A stretch of DNA of 64,000 bases. Origin: Priestia megaterium (GTDB taxonomy: Bacteria > Bacillota > Bacilli > Bacillales > Bacillaceae_H). The translations under genes and the position numbers were made by a program. Below are positions 1-8,259 of the stretch, piece by piece (positions within the stretch are counted from its first letter, which is position 1; every line of letters starts with the position of its first letter). The DNA is taken from assembly GCF_009497655.1 (NCBI RefSeq), contig NZ_CP023317.1:447001-511000 (forward strand). Direction: 5' to 3'. Under the pieces are notes generated by a model that worked only from the letters and a program-made list of their open reading frames with translations, was not told the DNA's origin and searched no databases.

Positions 1-214
<214 letters not shown>

Positions 215-277
215 AACTTTAAAAGCGTAAGCTTTACTCAGCAAACTGTTACCTAGTTTTGAGAGAACAATCTCTTG

Positions 278-393
278 TCTGGTGGCGATAGCGAAGAGGT
301 CACACCCGTTCCCATACCGAACACGGAAGTTAAGCTCTTTAGCGCCAATGGTAGTTGGGACTTTGTCCCTGTGAGAGTAGGACGTTGCCAGGC
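278..393 (+). rRNA. 5S rRNA
   Basis: A 116-nt sequence with the conserved Bacillus 5S landmarks: TCTGGTGGCGATAGCGAAGA at the start, CCCGTTCCCATACCGAACAC in loop A/B, and GAGAGTAGGACGTTGCCAGG at the 3' end pairing with the start. It sits 64 nt behind the 23S end. Confidence 0.96.
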
Positions 394-404
394 ATTTTTA
401 TTAT

Positions 405-481
<77 letters not shown>

Positions 482-517
482 AATTATCTTTTATACATAC
501 TTGAATATATTATTACT

Positions 518-546
518 ATCCTTAGGCATAGCCTAAGGATTTTTTG
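518..546 (+). terminator. terminator of the rRNA-tRNA operon
   Basis: A perfect 10-bp stem (ATCCTTAGGC / GCCTAAGGAT) with a 3-nt loop is followed by a T run. It lies 36 nt behind the tRNA. Confidence 0.9.
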
Positions 547-619
547 TTTGGCTATATTTATAAACACTTGTTTAGGTTATGATATAAGATAGTGATGCAG
601 ATTAATCAGGAGGTTTTTT

Positions 620-1225
620 ATGTTACAAAGTAATATTCAAACTTATATTGAAAAAGAAATGAACGTTCAAGGTCAATCTTTATCTCTATATCAAGAAGAA
701 AAGGAATATGCGTTGCAAAAAGAGTTGGTGCCGCAAAACCTGATGATAGAAGAAAAAGAGGCATCTTCACGTTTTAAAGATTCTTATATCGAAAGAGTAG
801 ATAAAGAAACGGACGAGCTGATCGCAGAAGAATCTCCTCTTTCGTTTTTAGATACTCCTCTTTCTTACTTAAAAGAACACAGAAGTGAATTTCTATATGT
901 AGAATCAAAATGGTTTGAATTTATTAAGCTTGATGGATGTTCTTTTGAAGTGGATGATGTGTTTGGCACATATAAAGTATTAACGGGGTTACATATGCAA
1001 AAAAAATTCGGTTCTGTACTAAAACAATTTTTTGCTAAAGAGCTTAATGAAAGCCCAACAAGCGTCCAGCTTTTATTTAATGATAAAGATGGATTATGGG
1101 ATGTGAATATTGAGTTAGATGCTATAAAAGAGTTTGATGAAAAAATGTCAATAGGTGAAGCTCTTGTTCTTACATATCGCTTTTTCTTTCATCTAGTGGA
1201 GTATGTAGAGAACGAAAAAGCTTAA
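620..1225 (+). CDS. hypothetical protein, 201 aa
   Basis: I do not recognise the family. A strong GGAGG ribosome binding site sits 7 nt before the ATG, and a terminator follows, so it looks like a monocistronic gene. The N-terminal 75 residues are rich in Glu, Lys and Gln; the C-terminal half (about 85-200) is mixed alpha/beta with aromatic residues and no signal peptide or membrane segment. It is probably cytosolic. No function is proposed. Confidence 0.8.
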   Translation: MLQSNIQTYIEKEMNVQGQSLSLYQEEKEYALQKELVPQNLMIEEKEASSRFKDSYIERVDKETDELIAEESPLSFLDTPLSYLKEHRSEFLYVESKWFEFIKLDGCSFEVDDVFGTYKVLTGLHMQKKFGSVLKQFFAKELNESPTSVQLLFNDKDGLWDVNIELDAIKEFDEKMSIGEALVLTYRFFFHLVEYVENEKA

Positions 1226-1250
1226 AAATGATGATTACTTTTACTATAAA

Positions 1251-1519
1251 GATGCTGGGACAAAAGCAGTTTAGTTAACGTTGAACACGAACTATCTATC
1301 AAAAATAGATAGTTCGTGTTTTTTAATGGTCATGGTGAACGTAGGTTTCAGTATGAGGTGCTTCTAGCTGTTGGTTGGAGGGCAAGGCTCCATCGTCCGC
1401 TCGCGGAAAGCGAAGCCTTGCACGTAAAGCAACAGCGGCGGAACAAGCATCCCAGGTTATTTATCCGGGTTGTTCGTCTTTAGATTGCATTCATTTCGTT
1501 ATGGCCCAATCTCTTTTTT
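1251..1519 (+). repeat. dispersed structured repeat, copy 1
   Basis: This copy begins GATGCTGGGACAAAAG and ends near TATGGCCCAATCTC, so the ends form an imperfect inverted repeat. It contains a terminator hairpin (1284-1324), a core with CGCGGAAAGCGAAGCCTTGC, and the tail TTGTTCGTCTTTAGATTG. Related copies are at 53068 and 56505. The rest of the gap to 1803 is AT-rich with no gene seen. Confidence 0.8.
1284..1324 (+). terminator. terminator within repeat copy 1
   Basis: A 16-bp perfect stem (AACACGAACTATCTAT and its complement) with a 5-nt loop is followed by six or more T. It would end transcription of the upstream 201-aa gene. Confidence 0.9.
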
Positions 1520-1809
1520 GATAGGTGATACATAATGAATGTTAAGTGAAGCTGGAAATATATTTACATCTCTATGTTTTTATGGAATGATAAAGAGTAT
1601 CTTTACATATATGACTGATATGGGTGAAGAACAACTATCAGGAATCTTTCTAGTTTTTTGAGAAAGCAGCCTGCATATTAGCTGTTAATAGTACTCCGAG
1701 CAAGAAAGCTTCCGTAGGATGAAGTATAATATATACATACAGGAACAATTTTTAACTCTATAAAAAATGTCTGCTGACGTATGGGATTATAAATAAAGAG
1801 GGGATGTTC

Positions 1810-2307
1810 ATGTTATTAAGAAAAATAAAGTCTGAAGAATTGGCAGAAGTCTATCAAATGGGATATGCGGCATGGCCTAAAGGCAGGACGTACAAAGAGT
1901 ATGTTAGAGATAATCAAAAAGAAGAAACATATGGAATTCGGTATGTATATGTAAATGAAGAGAATCAAATTATTGGTTCATTTATTTTGCTTCTTTTACA
2001 AACTCCTCGATTAAAGTTTGCTTTGCATGGTATTGGGTCCGTTGTTGTTCATCAGCTTTATCAACGAATGGGGTATGGCCGAGATATGCTTGAAGACTTT
2101 TTTAAAAAGATGAAGATAGAGAAGCGCAGCGCTATTTTTATGCTTTATAGCGATATTCTTCCTGAATATTATCATCAGTTTGGGTTTAAGGAGCTCCCTT
2201 CTCATTTACAGCGTTATCCTCAATCCATTGCTATGGTAAATTGCAGCGAGTCACAATATGAATACTTAAGTAAGCAATCCATAGAAGACATACCGGCCTA
2301 TTTTTAA
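1810..2307 (+). CDS. GNAT family N-acetyltransferase
   Basis: A 165-aa acetyl-CoA-dependent acyltransferase fold. The acetyl-CoA binding turn is visible as QRMGYGRDM near residue 83, after the beta4 strand GIGSVVV. An ATG six bases upstream (1804) abuts the AGAGGGG ribosome binding site, so the second ATG with 6-nt spacing is the better start. Substrate unknown. It is single, with a terminator overlapping its stop codon. Confidence 0.85.
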   Translation: MLLRKIKSEELAEVYQMGYAAWPKGRTYKEYVRDNQKEETYGIRYVYVNEENQIIGSFILLLLQTPRLKFALHGIGSVVVHQLYQRMGYGRDMLEDFFKKMKIEKRSAIFMLYSDILPEYYHQFGFKELPSHLQRYPQSIAMVNCSESQYEYLSKQSIEDIPAYF

Positions 2308-2323
2308 AAGGTATGTCTTTTTT
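2286..2323 (+). terminator. terminator overlapping GNAT gene end
   Basis: AGACATACC and GGTATGTCT pair across a 15-nt loop and are followed by six T. The 5' arm lies inside the last codons of the gene. Confidence 0.8.
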
Positions 2324-2357
2324 ATAGTATTTATCGACACAATCGTTTACAATTTTA

Positions 2358-2371
2358 TGTAAGCGTTTTCT
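2358..2371 (+). promoter_or_regulatory. candidate cre (CcpA) site
   Basis: TGTAAGCGTTTTCT matches the cre consensus TGWAANCGNTNWCA at 13 of 14 positions. It lies about 185 nt before the secreted esterase gene, which fits carbon catabolite control of a depolymerising enzyme. This is a pattern match only. Confidence 0.5.
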
Positions 2372-2555
2372 TTATTTGGAGATGAATGATTTTATTTGTC
2401 CTCATAACTGTAGGCAAATCGTGCAGTCAATATAAATTTTATTACATAAAACCTTGCTATCATCTTACTAGTAACTCTTATTCATTTCCATACCATACCG
2501 ATATGTACGTTTGCTGCTAAGTATAACCATATCAATATAAGGAGGAAGCAGGAAG

Positions 2556-4328
2556 ATGAAACGATTATTTATAGCAGGGATGATTTTTATGCTTTTTTTA
2601 TCTTTAGGTGCTGTATCTTCTTCAGCCGCAGGAAGTTTTACCTCTAAAACATATAACGGAAGAACATACAAACTGTACGTACCTAGCAGTTATCAGGGAG
2701 GTGCTGCCTTACCTCTAGTAGTTATGCTACATGGCTGTACTCAAGACCCTGATCAATTTGCAGCAGGAACACAAATGAATGCACTGGCAGAAACAGAGAA
2801 GTTCTTTGTCCTCTATCCAGAACAGCCCTCTTCTGCTAATTCAAATAAGTGTTGGAACTGGTTTGATACTGCTCATCAATCAAGGGGAAGCGGTGAACCA
2901 GCGTTAATTGCTGGAATGGTCAATCAAATAAAAAGCAGTTATTCAATAGATGCCGACCAAGTCTTTGTTGGAGGGCTATCTGCTGGTGCAGCTATGAGTG
3001 TTATTATGGGAGCTACTTATCCAGACATATTTGCGGCTATCAGCGTTGGGGCGGGCTTAGAATATAAAGCAGCCACTAGTGTAACAGGTGCTTATACAGC
3101 AATGAGCAGTGGAGGTCCTAATCCTATCCAACAAGGAGATTTAGCCTATTCAGCCATGGGAGAGCATAAGCGAGTGGTTCCGGTTATTTTGTTTCATGGG
3201 ACAGCTGACTACACTGTTGCCCCTATAAATGCGCATCAAATACTATCGCAATGGGCTCAAACAAATGATAGAGCGTCTGATGGACTGGATAATAACAATA
3301 TTGATGATACGGCAGATCAAACTTTACCAGGTACAGTATCTGGTGGAAGAAGCTATACGCAATATATTTACAAAGATACAGCAGGAAAAACAGTAATGGA
3401 AAAGTACATGATAGAAGGAATGGGACATGCTTGGTCAGGGGGAAGTACATCCGGTTCTTATACAGATCCTAAAGGGCCAAATGCAACTAAATTAAGTTGG
3501 AACTTTTTTAAAAATCATCCGAAGAATGGTGACGCTTCTAATCCAGGAGATATATCCCCGCCGGTTACAGCTGCTTCACCAGCGGGAGGAACGTATGGAA
3601 GTTCTGTTTCTGTCACATTATCACCCAATGAACCTGCCACCACTTACTATACATTAGATGGAAGTACACCAACTGTTAATTCTCTAAAGTATTCTGAGCC
3701 TATTAGCATCAACTCTAGCAAAACAATAAAATTTTTTAGTGTAGACGCTGCGGGTAATCAAGAGGGAGTAAAGACGGAAGTTTATCAAATTTCTGGAACT
3801 TCAGAGAAATCCTCAGTATTTTCTTCGCTTGCTGCTGAAGATGGATTTATCGGAAATTTATCAGCTGACGGTATGAGTAGTTCTATTCATAAAATTGGGG
3901 ATAAGGGAATGTACAATACCGACACATACCGAACCATTTTATCTTTTGATACAAGCTCTTTACCTGATGATGCAAGTATTACGGATGTATCTTTGAAAAT
4001 TTATCGCAAATCTTCAACTGGTAATATTTCATCTTTGAAAGGCGATATTAAAAGCGGTGTATTTGGAACTAGCAGTGCTTTAGAACAAATAGATTACCAG
4101 GCCTCACCATCTATTTCAGCGGCCTTCCAAATGTCAGTGCCTTCACTCGATAATGGATATACAACTATTCAACTTCCTTCCTCACTTTTGGGATATATGA
4201 ATAGGAACGGCAAAACTCAGTTTCGCTTGTCAAGCTCAGGTTCAGCGGACTTTTTAAGTGACGTAGTTGAAATTTATGGGGGCGACAATCCTGCATATGC
4301 TCCAACTTTAACTGTTTCATATAAGTAA
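2556..4328 (+). CDS. secreted PHB-depolymerase-type esterase, modular
   Basis: A 590-aa exported serine hydrolase. Residues 1-25 form a signal peptide. The catalytic domain (about 27-325) resembles the esterase/PHB depolymerase family (feruloyl esterase, LpqC-like): oxyanion region LHGC at 58-61, nucleophile Ser142 in GLSAG, Asp218 in HGTADYT and His291 in GMGHAWSGG. Residues 336-413 look like a chitobiase/hexosaminidase C-terminal domain (YYTLDGSTPT). Residues about 418-590 form a further beta-rich domain of DNRLRE type (RTILSFDTSSLP), usually found on secreted enzymes. It probably acts on an extracellular polyester or plant ester. The start has a GGAGG site; a candidate cre lies upstream and a terminator follows. 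Confidence 0.85.
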   Translation: MKRLFIAGMIFMLFLSLGAVSSSAAGSFTSKTYNGRTYKLYVPSSYQGGAALPLVVMLHGCTQDPDQFAAGTQMNALAETEKFFVLYPEQPSSANSNKCWNWFDTAHQSRGSGEPALIAGMVNQIKSSYSIDADQVFVGGLSAGAAMSVIMGATYPDIFAAISVGAGLEYKAATSVTGAYTAMSSGGPNPIQQGDLAYSAMGEHKRVVPVILFHGTADYTVAPINAHQILSQWAQTNDRASDGLDNNNIDDTADQTLPGTVSGGRSYTQYIYKDTAGKTVMEKYMIEGMGHAWSGGSTSGSYTDPKGPNATKLSWNFFKNHPKNGDASNPGDISPPVTAASPAGGTYGSSVSVTLSPNEPATTYYTLDGSTPTVNSLKYSEPISINSSKTIKFFSVDAAGNQEGVKTEVYQISGTSEKSSVFSSLAAEDGFIGNLSADGMSSSIHKIGDKGMYNTDTYRTILSFDTSSLPDDASITDVSLKIYRKSSTGNISSLKGDIKSGVFGTSSALEQIDYQASPSISAAFQMSVPSLDNGYTTIQLPSSLLGYMNRNGKTQFRLSSSGSADFLSDVVEIYGGDNPAYAPTLTVSYK

Positions 4329-4331
4329 AAA

Positions 4332-4370
4332 AACCTTCTAAAAGCAGTTAGCTTTTAGAAGGTTTTTTTT
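4332..4370 (+). terminator. terminator behind the secreted esterase
   Basis: A 14-bp perfect stem (AACCTTCTAAAAGC) with a 5-nt loop and a run of T. Confidence 0.92.
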
Positions 4371-4541
4371 TGCTGATAAGTTACTTTTATCACCGAATAC
4401 AACTCCAACTTTTTATAGAGTTTTCTTCAAATTTTGACATGATTTTGATGAAATTTAATCATTATTCAAAAATGAATTGTCAGAAATATTACAAGAAAAT
4501 GTTTAAAATTAATTAAATCCGTAATAAAAGTAAAATATTCC

Positions 4542-4558
4542 TGTAATGGAAGTGAAAT
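4542..4558 (+). promoter_or_regulatory. candidate WalR-type box (imperfect)
   Basis: TGTAAT-GGAAG-TGAAAT resembles the WalR (YycF) consensus TGTWAH-N5-TGTWAH with one mismatch in the second half. It is about 50 nt before the LysM-3D gene, a yocH-like gene; yocH is WalR-controlled in B. subtilis. A further AAATCCGTAATAAAAG just upstream recurs in the IseA-like control region. Confidence 0.4.
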
Positions 4559-4608
4559 GAACAGGTGGTATCATTCAGTCATTGAGTAAATAAGGAGGTA
4601 TTCGGAAA

Positions 4609-5871
4609 ATGAAGAAATTTGTATTTACTCTAGGGACAACGGCAATTCTTTCAGCAGGATTTGTAGGTGCAGCATCTGCCTCTACAAGCGGAACGTATGA
4701 AGTACAAAAAGGTGACACTTTATGGAAAATCGCTCAAAATCATAATGTGAGCGTAGACGAGCTAAAAGATGCTAATAACTTAACATCAACACTAATTTAT
4801 CCAAATCAGACACTAAACTTATCTAGCATAAAAGAAATCGTACATACTGTAAAACGTGGTGACACTTTGTGGTCAATCGGTCAACATTATGGCGTAACAG
4901 TAGAAGAAATTAAAGAATGGAACGGTTTAACATCAGACTTAGTTTTCCCTGGAGAACAATTTAAAATTAAAGCGGCACAAGCAGCTCAATCTCAAACAGC
5001 TAGTGCGCCAGTAGCAAAGGCAGCTCCACAAGTGCAGCAGTCTCAAACGGCACAAGCTCAGCAAGAACAAGCAGCCCAAGAGCAAGCACAAAAAGAACAA
5101 GAGCAAGCTCAAGTAGCAGCCCAAGAGCAAGCACAAAAAGAACAAGAGCAAGCTCAAGCAGCAGCCCAAGAGCAAGCACAAAAAGAACAAGAGCAAGCTC
5201 AAGTAGCAGCACAAGAACAAGCACAAAAAGAACAAGAGCAAGCTCAAGTAGCAGCACAAGAACAAGCACAAAAAGAACAAGAGCAAGCTCAAGCAGCAGC
5301 ACAAGCACAGGCAGCCCAAGAGCAAGCGCAAAAAGAACAAGAGCAAGCTCAAGCAGCAGCACAAGCACAGGCAGCCCAAGAGCAAGCGCAAAAAGAACAA
5401 GAGCAAGCTCAAGCAGCAGCACAAGCACAGGCAGCCCAAGAGCAAGCGCAAAAAGAACAAGAGCAAGCTCAAGCAGCAGCACAAGCACAGGCAGCCCAAG
5501 AGCAGGCACAAAAAGAACAAGCAGCTCAACAGCAACAACAACAAGCTCAGCAACAACAGCAGTCTCAACAGCAAGCTAGCGGCAAGTCTATGACTGTTGA
5601 AGCAACAGCTTATACAGCTAACTGTGCTGGATGCAGTGGTACGACAGCTACTGGAGTAAATTTAAAATCAAATCCAAATCAACGAGTAATTGCGGTTGAT
5701 CCTAGCGTTATTCCATTAGGTTCAAAAGTATACGTTGAAGGTTATGGTCAAGCTGTAGCGGCAGATACGGGTGGCGCAATTAAAGGAAATCGAATTGACG
5801 TATTCGTTTCTTCAGATAGTGCTGCACAAGACTGGGGCAGAAGATCAGTTAAAATTACAGTTATCGACTAA
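4609..5871 (+). CDS. LysM-3D domain cell wall protein (YocH-like)
   Basis: A 420-aa secreted wall protein. Signal peptide at 1-24 (cleavage after ASAS). Two LysM peptidoglycan-binding repeats (about 29-72 and 77-121, each with KGDTLW or RGDTLW). A long low-complexity linker of Gln, Ala, Glu and Lys (about 122-325) is built from near-identical DNA units. The C-terminal 93 residues are a 3D domain (murein lytic transglycosylase-like) with the conserved aspartates in VDPSVIPLG, ADTGG and RIDVF. Family members are cell-wall hydrolases or amidases acting in wall turnover. The gene has a GGAGG site, a WalR-like box upstream and its own terminator. Confidence 0.9.
   Translation: MKKFVFTLGTTAILSAGFVGAASASTSGTYEVQKGDTLWKIAQNHNVSVDELKDANNLTSTLIYPNQTLNLSSIKEIVHTVKRGDTLWSIGQHYGVTVEEIKEWNGLTSDLVFPGEQFKIKAAQAAQSQTASAPVAKAAPQVQQSQTAQAQQEQAAQEQAQKEQEQAQVAAQEQAQKEQEQAQAAAQEQAQKEQEQAQVAAQEQAQKEQEQAQVAAQEQAQKEQEQAQAAAQAQAAQEQAQKEQEQAQAAAQAQAAQEQAQKEQEQAQAAAQAQAAQEQAQKEQEQAQAAAQAQAAQEQAQKEQAAQQQQQQAQQQQQSQQQASGKSMTVEATAYTANCAGCSGTTATGVNLKSNPNQRVIAVDPSVIPLGSKVYVEGYGQAVAADTGGAIKGNRIDVFVSSDSAAQDWGRRSVKITVID
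5070..5530 (+). repeat. in-frame tandem repeats in the LysM-3D gene
   Basis: The linker is coded by 45-bp units (protein QEQAQKEQEQAQVAA) from about 5070 to 5285 and by at least three 60-bp units from about 5310 (protein unit extended by QAQAA). Units are almost identical at DNA level, which suggests recent expansion. Unit lengths are multiples of three, so copy changes keep the frame. Confidence 0.93.
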
Positions 5872-5898
5872 TACTAGTCTTATAGAATAGAAGTAAGA

Positions 5899-5930
5899 AG
5901 AGATGTCTTTTAGAAGACATCTCTTTTTTT
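5899..5930 (+). terminator. terminator behind LysM-3D gene
   Basis: AGAGATGTCTT pairs with AAGACATCTCT over a 4-nt loop, then seven T. Confidence 0.93.
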
Positions 5931-6079
5931 ATGCTTAAAATAAACGTTTGAAAAAAATAGGTCGGGGCATACTGAAATTTATAGTAGGAATTAGTTTGTT
6001 ATATTAGTAATTATTTCTTAATTTATATACAATGTTTGAGTGTCTTAAAAAGCTTAAATTATGTCAGGAGTATAGAAAT

Positions 6080-6841
6080 ATGAAATTTTATAAAAAAATA
6101 GCATTACTAATAGTGCTGGGTGTGATCGCAGGATTCTCGTATCTAGGCTATCAGGGATTATTTCGGCACGACGATCATTTGAACACGTCTGATCATAATC
6201 CTTTATCTTCTTCTAAACAGAAGCAAAATAGCATAGAAGTTGTTGGGAACCCCGAATCCATTGCCGTGCTAGTAAATAAGCAAAATCTTCTTCCTGATCA
6301 CTATGAACCCGCTGACCTTGTATACCCAGACGTTCGGTTTATATTTAAAGAAAAAATTGAAAAGCGACAAATGCGTACAGAAGCAGCAAAAGCGTTAGAA
6401 AGAATGTTTTCAGCTGCTGAACGAGAAGGGATTTACCTAGCCGGTGTTTCCGCTTATCGTTCTCAAATTCGCCAGGAATCTCTTTATCAAGCGTACATAA
6501 AGCAAGATGGAGAAGCGGCAGCCAGTCATTATAGCGCCCATCCAGGCAGCAGTGAGCATCAGACTGGTTTAAGTATAGATGTATCAAGCAGCACAGGTAA
6601 GTGTGCGGCTCAAGATTGTTTTAAAGATACTCCTGAAGCCAAATGGATTGAAAGAAATTCATATAAATATGGATACATTGTTCGCTATCCAGAGGGAAAG
6701 CAGCAGATTACAGGTTATAAATATGAGCCGTGGCATATACGATTTGTCGGAAAAGAACTCGCCTCTAAAGTGTATAAAAAAGGAATTACGTTAGAAGAAT
6801 ATTATAATGACTACATGCAAGTTGATAATCCAGTTCAATAA
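6080..6841 (+). CDS. membrane-anchored D-Ala-D-Ala carboxypeptidase (VanY/M15B type)
   Basis: A 253-aa protein with an N-terminal membrane anchor (about 5-24) and an extracytoplasmic M15B peptidase domain. The zinc ligands and catalytic residues are visible in SSEHQTGLSIDV (SxHxxGxxxD) and EPWHIRFV; SAYRS also fits the family. It would trim peptidoglycan stem peptides. An upstream in-frame ATG exists at 6032, but the only ribosome binding site (CAGGAG) precedes the ATG at 6080, giving MKFYKKIALL, a typical anchor start. Confidence 0.87.
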   Translation: MKFYKKIALLIVLGVIAGFSYLGYQGLFRHDDHLNTSDHNPLSSSKQKQNSIEVVGNPESIAVLVNKQNLLPDHYEPADLVYPDVRFIFKEKIEKRQMRTEAAKALERMFSAAEREGIYLAGVSAYRSQIRQESLYQAYIKQDGEAAASHYSAHPGSSEHQTGLSIDVSSSTGKCAAQDCFKDTPEAKWIERNSYKYGYIVRYPEGKQQITGYKYEPWHIRFVGKELASKVYKKGITLEEYYNDYMQVDNPVQ

Positions 6842-6843
6842 AA

Positions 6844-6873
6844 AAGAAGAGTTATATAAACTCTTCTTTTTTT
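6844..6873 (+). terminator. terminator behind carboxypeptidase gene
   Basis: AAGAAGAGTT pairs with AACTCTTCTT, followed by T7. Confidence 0.88.
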
Positions 6874-7070
6874 GTATTGCTGGAATATACCCTTACTTTA
6901 AAAGTTGGAACGAGGGAAAGATGTAGAGATGAACCACGGGATGCTATATCCTATGCCTTACTAGTAAAAGAGTTATCGCTTATAAATTATAATGAATTTT
7001 GTGATAAAGAATACTCATGTTCGTTTTCATTTCCCTTCACATATTCTACAAAAAAGGGAGGTGAAAGAAA

Positions 7071-7187
7071 ATGAGTTTTTACGGAGGTTATGGATACGGA
7101 GCAGGTCACGGAAGTAGCTTTGCGTTAATCGTTGTGCTATTTATTTTACTAATCATCATCGGTGCTTCATGGGCAGGGCACTATTAA
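7071..7187 (+). CDS. YjcZ-family small protein, 38 aa
   Basis: A short ORF with a strong GGGAGGTG site 7 nt upstream codes for a Gly/Tyr-rich head ([11 protein letters not shown]) and a hydrophobic segment (about 18-33) ending WAGHY. This matches the YjcZ-type sporulation protein family of Bacillus. The role in the spore is not established. A longer ORF overlapping it upstream (6877-7074) has no support. Confidence 0.85.
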   Translation: MSFYGGYGYGAGHGSSFALIVVLFILLIIIGASWAGHY

Positions 7188-7204
7188 TAAGGTGTCCATA
7201 AATA

Positions 7205-7240
7205 AACTCCCTTGAAATAATTCAAGGGAGTTATCTATTT
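7205..7240. terminator. bidirectional terminator between convergent genes
   Basis: A 12-bp perfect stem AACTCCCTTGAA / TTCAAGGGAGTT with a 4-nt loop lies between the yjcZ-like gene and the convergent SH3 gene. T tracts are short on both sides. Confidence 0.7.
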
Positions 7241-7777
7241 TTATCTATAACTAGGTAACTGTAAGTACGAAGTGCTTACATATCCTTTAAAGCCGTTGTA
7301 TTCTACAAAAGCCCAATCAAATGAAAGCTTGTTATCTTTTGAGTAGCCCCAAGCTAAGAAGCTGACGCTTTTTCCTCTAGGAACAGTTGTTACAACTTTG
7401 TTGCTTGTGCTAGGCCCTGTGCGTAAATTAAGGTTAGCAGCTGTATGAACAATAGTAGGGACTTTCATTAAATAGGAAGTACTGATATATCCGGTGCCGC
7501 CAATTATTTTAATGGCAGCCCAGTCTGCATTTACAAACTTGACTACTTCAATTTGATCTTTTTTTCTTAATGTATCAAGAATCTTTCCCTGAGTGCTAGG
7601 TTTTGAACGTATATTGAGTACGTTTGCTGTCACTTCATATACGCTGAACGGTGCGTTTATTTTTTCTGCTGCACTTGCTGTTTGCTCGTGAGTGAATGGC
7701 AGTGTTCCAGATAGAGATGAAAAAGTAAAGCCAGCTGCTAATGCAAAAACCGATATAGATTTTGTAATTGTCTTCAT
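7241..7777 (-). CDS. secreted protein with two SH3 domains
   Basis: A 178-aa exported protein. Residues 1-37 are a signal peptide (ends TASAA). Two bacterial SH3 (SH3_3) domains follow, about 47-103 (NVLNIRSKPSTQGKIL, TGYISTSYL) and 105-178 (NLNLRTGPSTSNKVV, KGYVSTSYL). Such domains bind cell wall peptides. No catalytic domain is present. A TTG 12 bases upstream touches the AAGGAG site; the ATG at 7777 gives a proper signal peptide start. Confidence 0.83.
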   Translation of the reverse strand: MKTITKSISVFALAAGFTFSSLSGTLPFTHEQTASAAEKINAPFSVYEVTANVLNIRSKPSTQGKILDTLRKKDQIEVVKFVNADWAAIKIIGGTGYISTSYLMKVPTIVHTAANLNLRTGPSTSNKVVTTVPRGKSVSFLAWGYSKDNKLSFDWAFVEYNGFKGYVSTSYLQLPSYR

Positions 7778-7889
7778 GCGAATATCCAACTCCTTAGTGA
7801 AATAGGTTATATCTTTTTCTATAACACTAAGAATAAAGAATACTTGTTTCTAAATTGTTACCAACATGCATCCTAGTTGTAAATTTACG

Positions 7890-7925
7890 AAAGGTCTGTA
7901 AAAAGGTTTATTTCACAGACCTTTT
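7890..7925. terminator. hairpin behind small membrane gene
   Basis: AAAGGTCTGT and ACAGACCTTT pair over a 15-nt loop. It lies directly behind the small minus-strand gene at 7939 and also downstream of nothing on the plus strand, so it most likely serves the minus strand, although the T tract there is weak. Confidence 0.55.
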
Positions 7926-7938
7926 AATAGCGCTATTG

Positions 7939-8112
7939 TTACTCACCCTCGCGATCTTCCGTTGATTTATGAAAAGAAAAATATACAAAAATTGATAATA
8001 CTGTCCCATAAATGCTCCACAAAGCTAAAGCAAAAATAAATTCTTTCTGCAGGCAATAAATAATGGTTAAAGCAACTAGTGCAATAAAACTTATTAAAAT
8101 GGTCTTTTTCAT
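7939..8112 (-). CDS. small membrane protein, 57 aa
   Basis: A minus-strand ORF opens with ATG 5-6 nt behind a GGCGGGGTG site. The product MKKTILISFIALVALTII... has two hydrophobic stretches (about 4-20 and 26-47) and a charged tail ending STEDREGE. I do not recognise the family. The codon usage and ribosome binding site support a real gene. Confidence 0.6.
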   Translation of the reverse strand: MKKTILISFIALVALTIIYCLQKEFIFALALWSIYGTVLSIFVYFSFHKSTEDREGE

Positions 8113-8259
8113 AAGCACCCCGCCTATTTAGTTTAATTACTCTATACGCTTTTTGATCGTGCTTTACCCTATAATTATTCGGTCATTGCGCTAAAGATGA
8201 AAGGAAAAAGTTAAACAAAGCCGAACTTATAATAAAAAGAGAGATGCAGGAGGATACGT

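Noticed and set aside
5070-5530. Regular repeats as a CRISPR array
   Set aside because: Units are contiguous with no unique spacers and lie in frame inside a secreted protein gene.
4939-5574. Long Leu/Cys-rich open frames on the minus strand
   Set aside because: They are antisense shadows of the repetitive LysM-3D linker; there is no ribosome binding site and the composition only mirrors the repeat.
6877-7074. 65-codon ORF before the yjcZ-like gene
   Set aside because: No ribosome binding site; it overlaps the promoter region and start of the better supported small gene.
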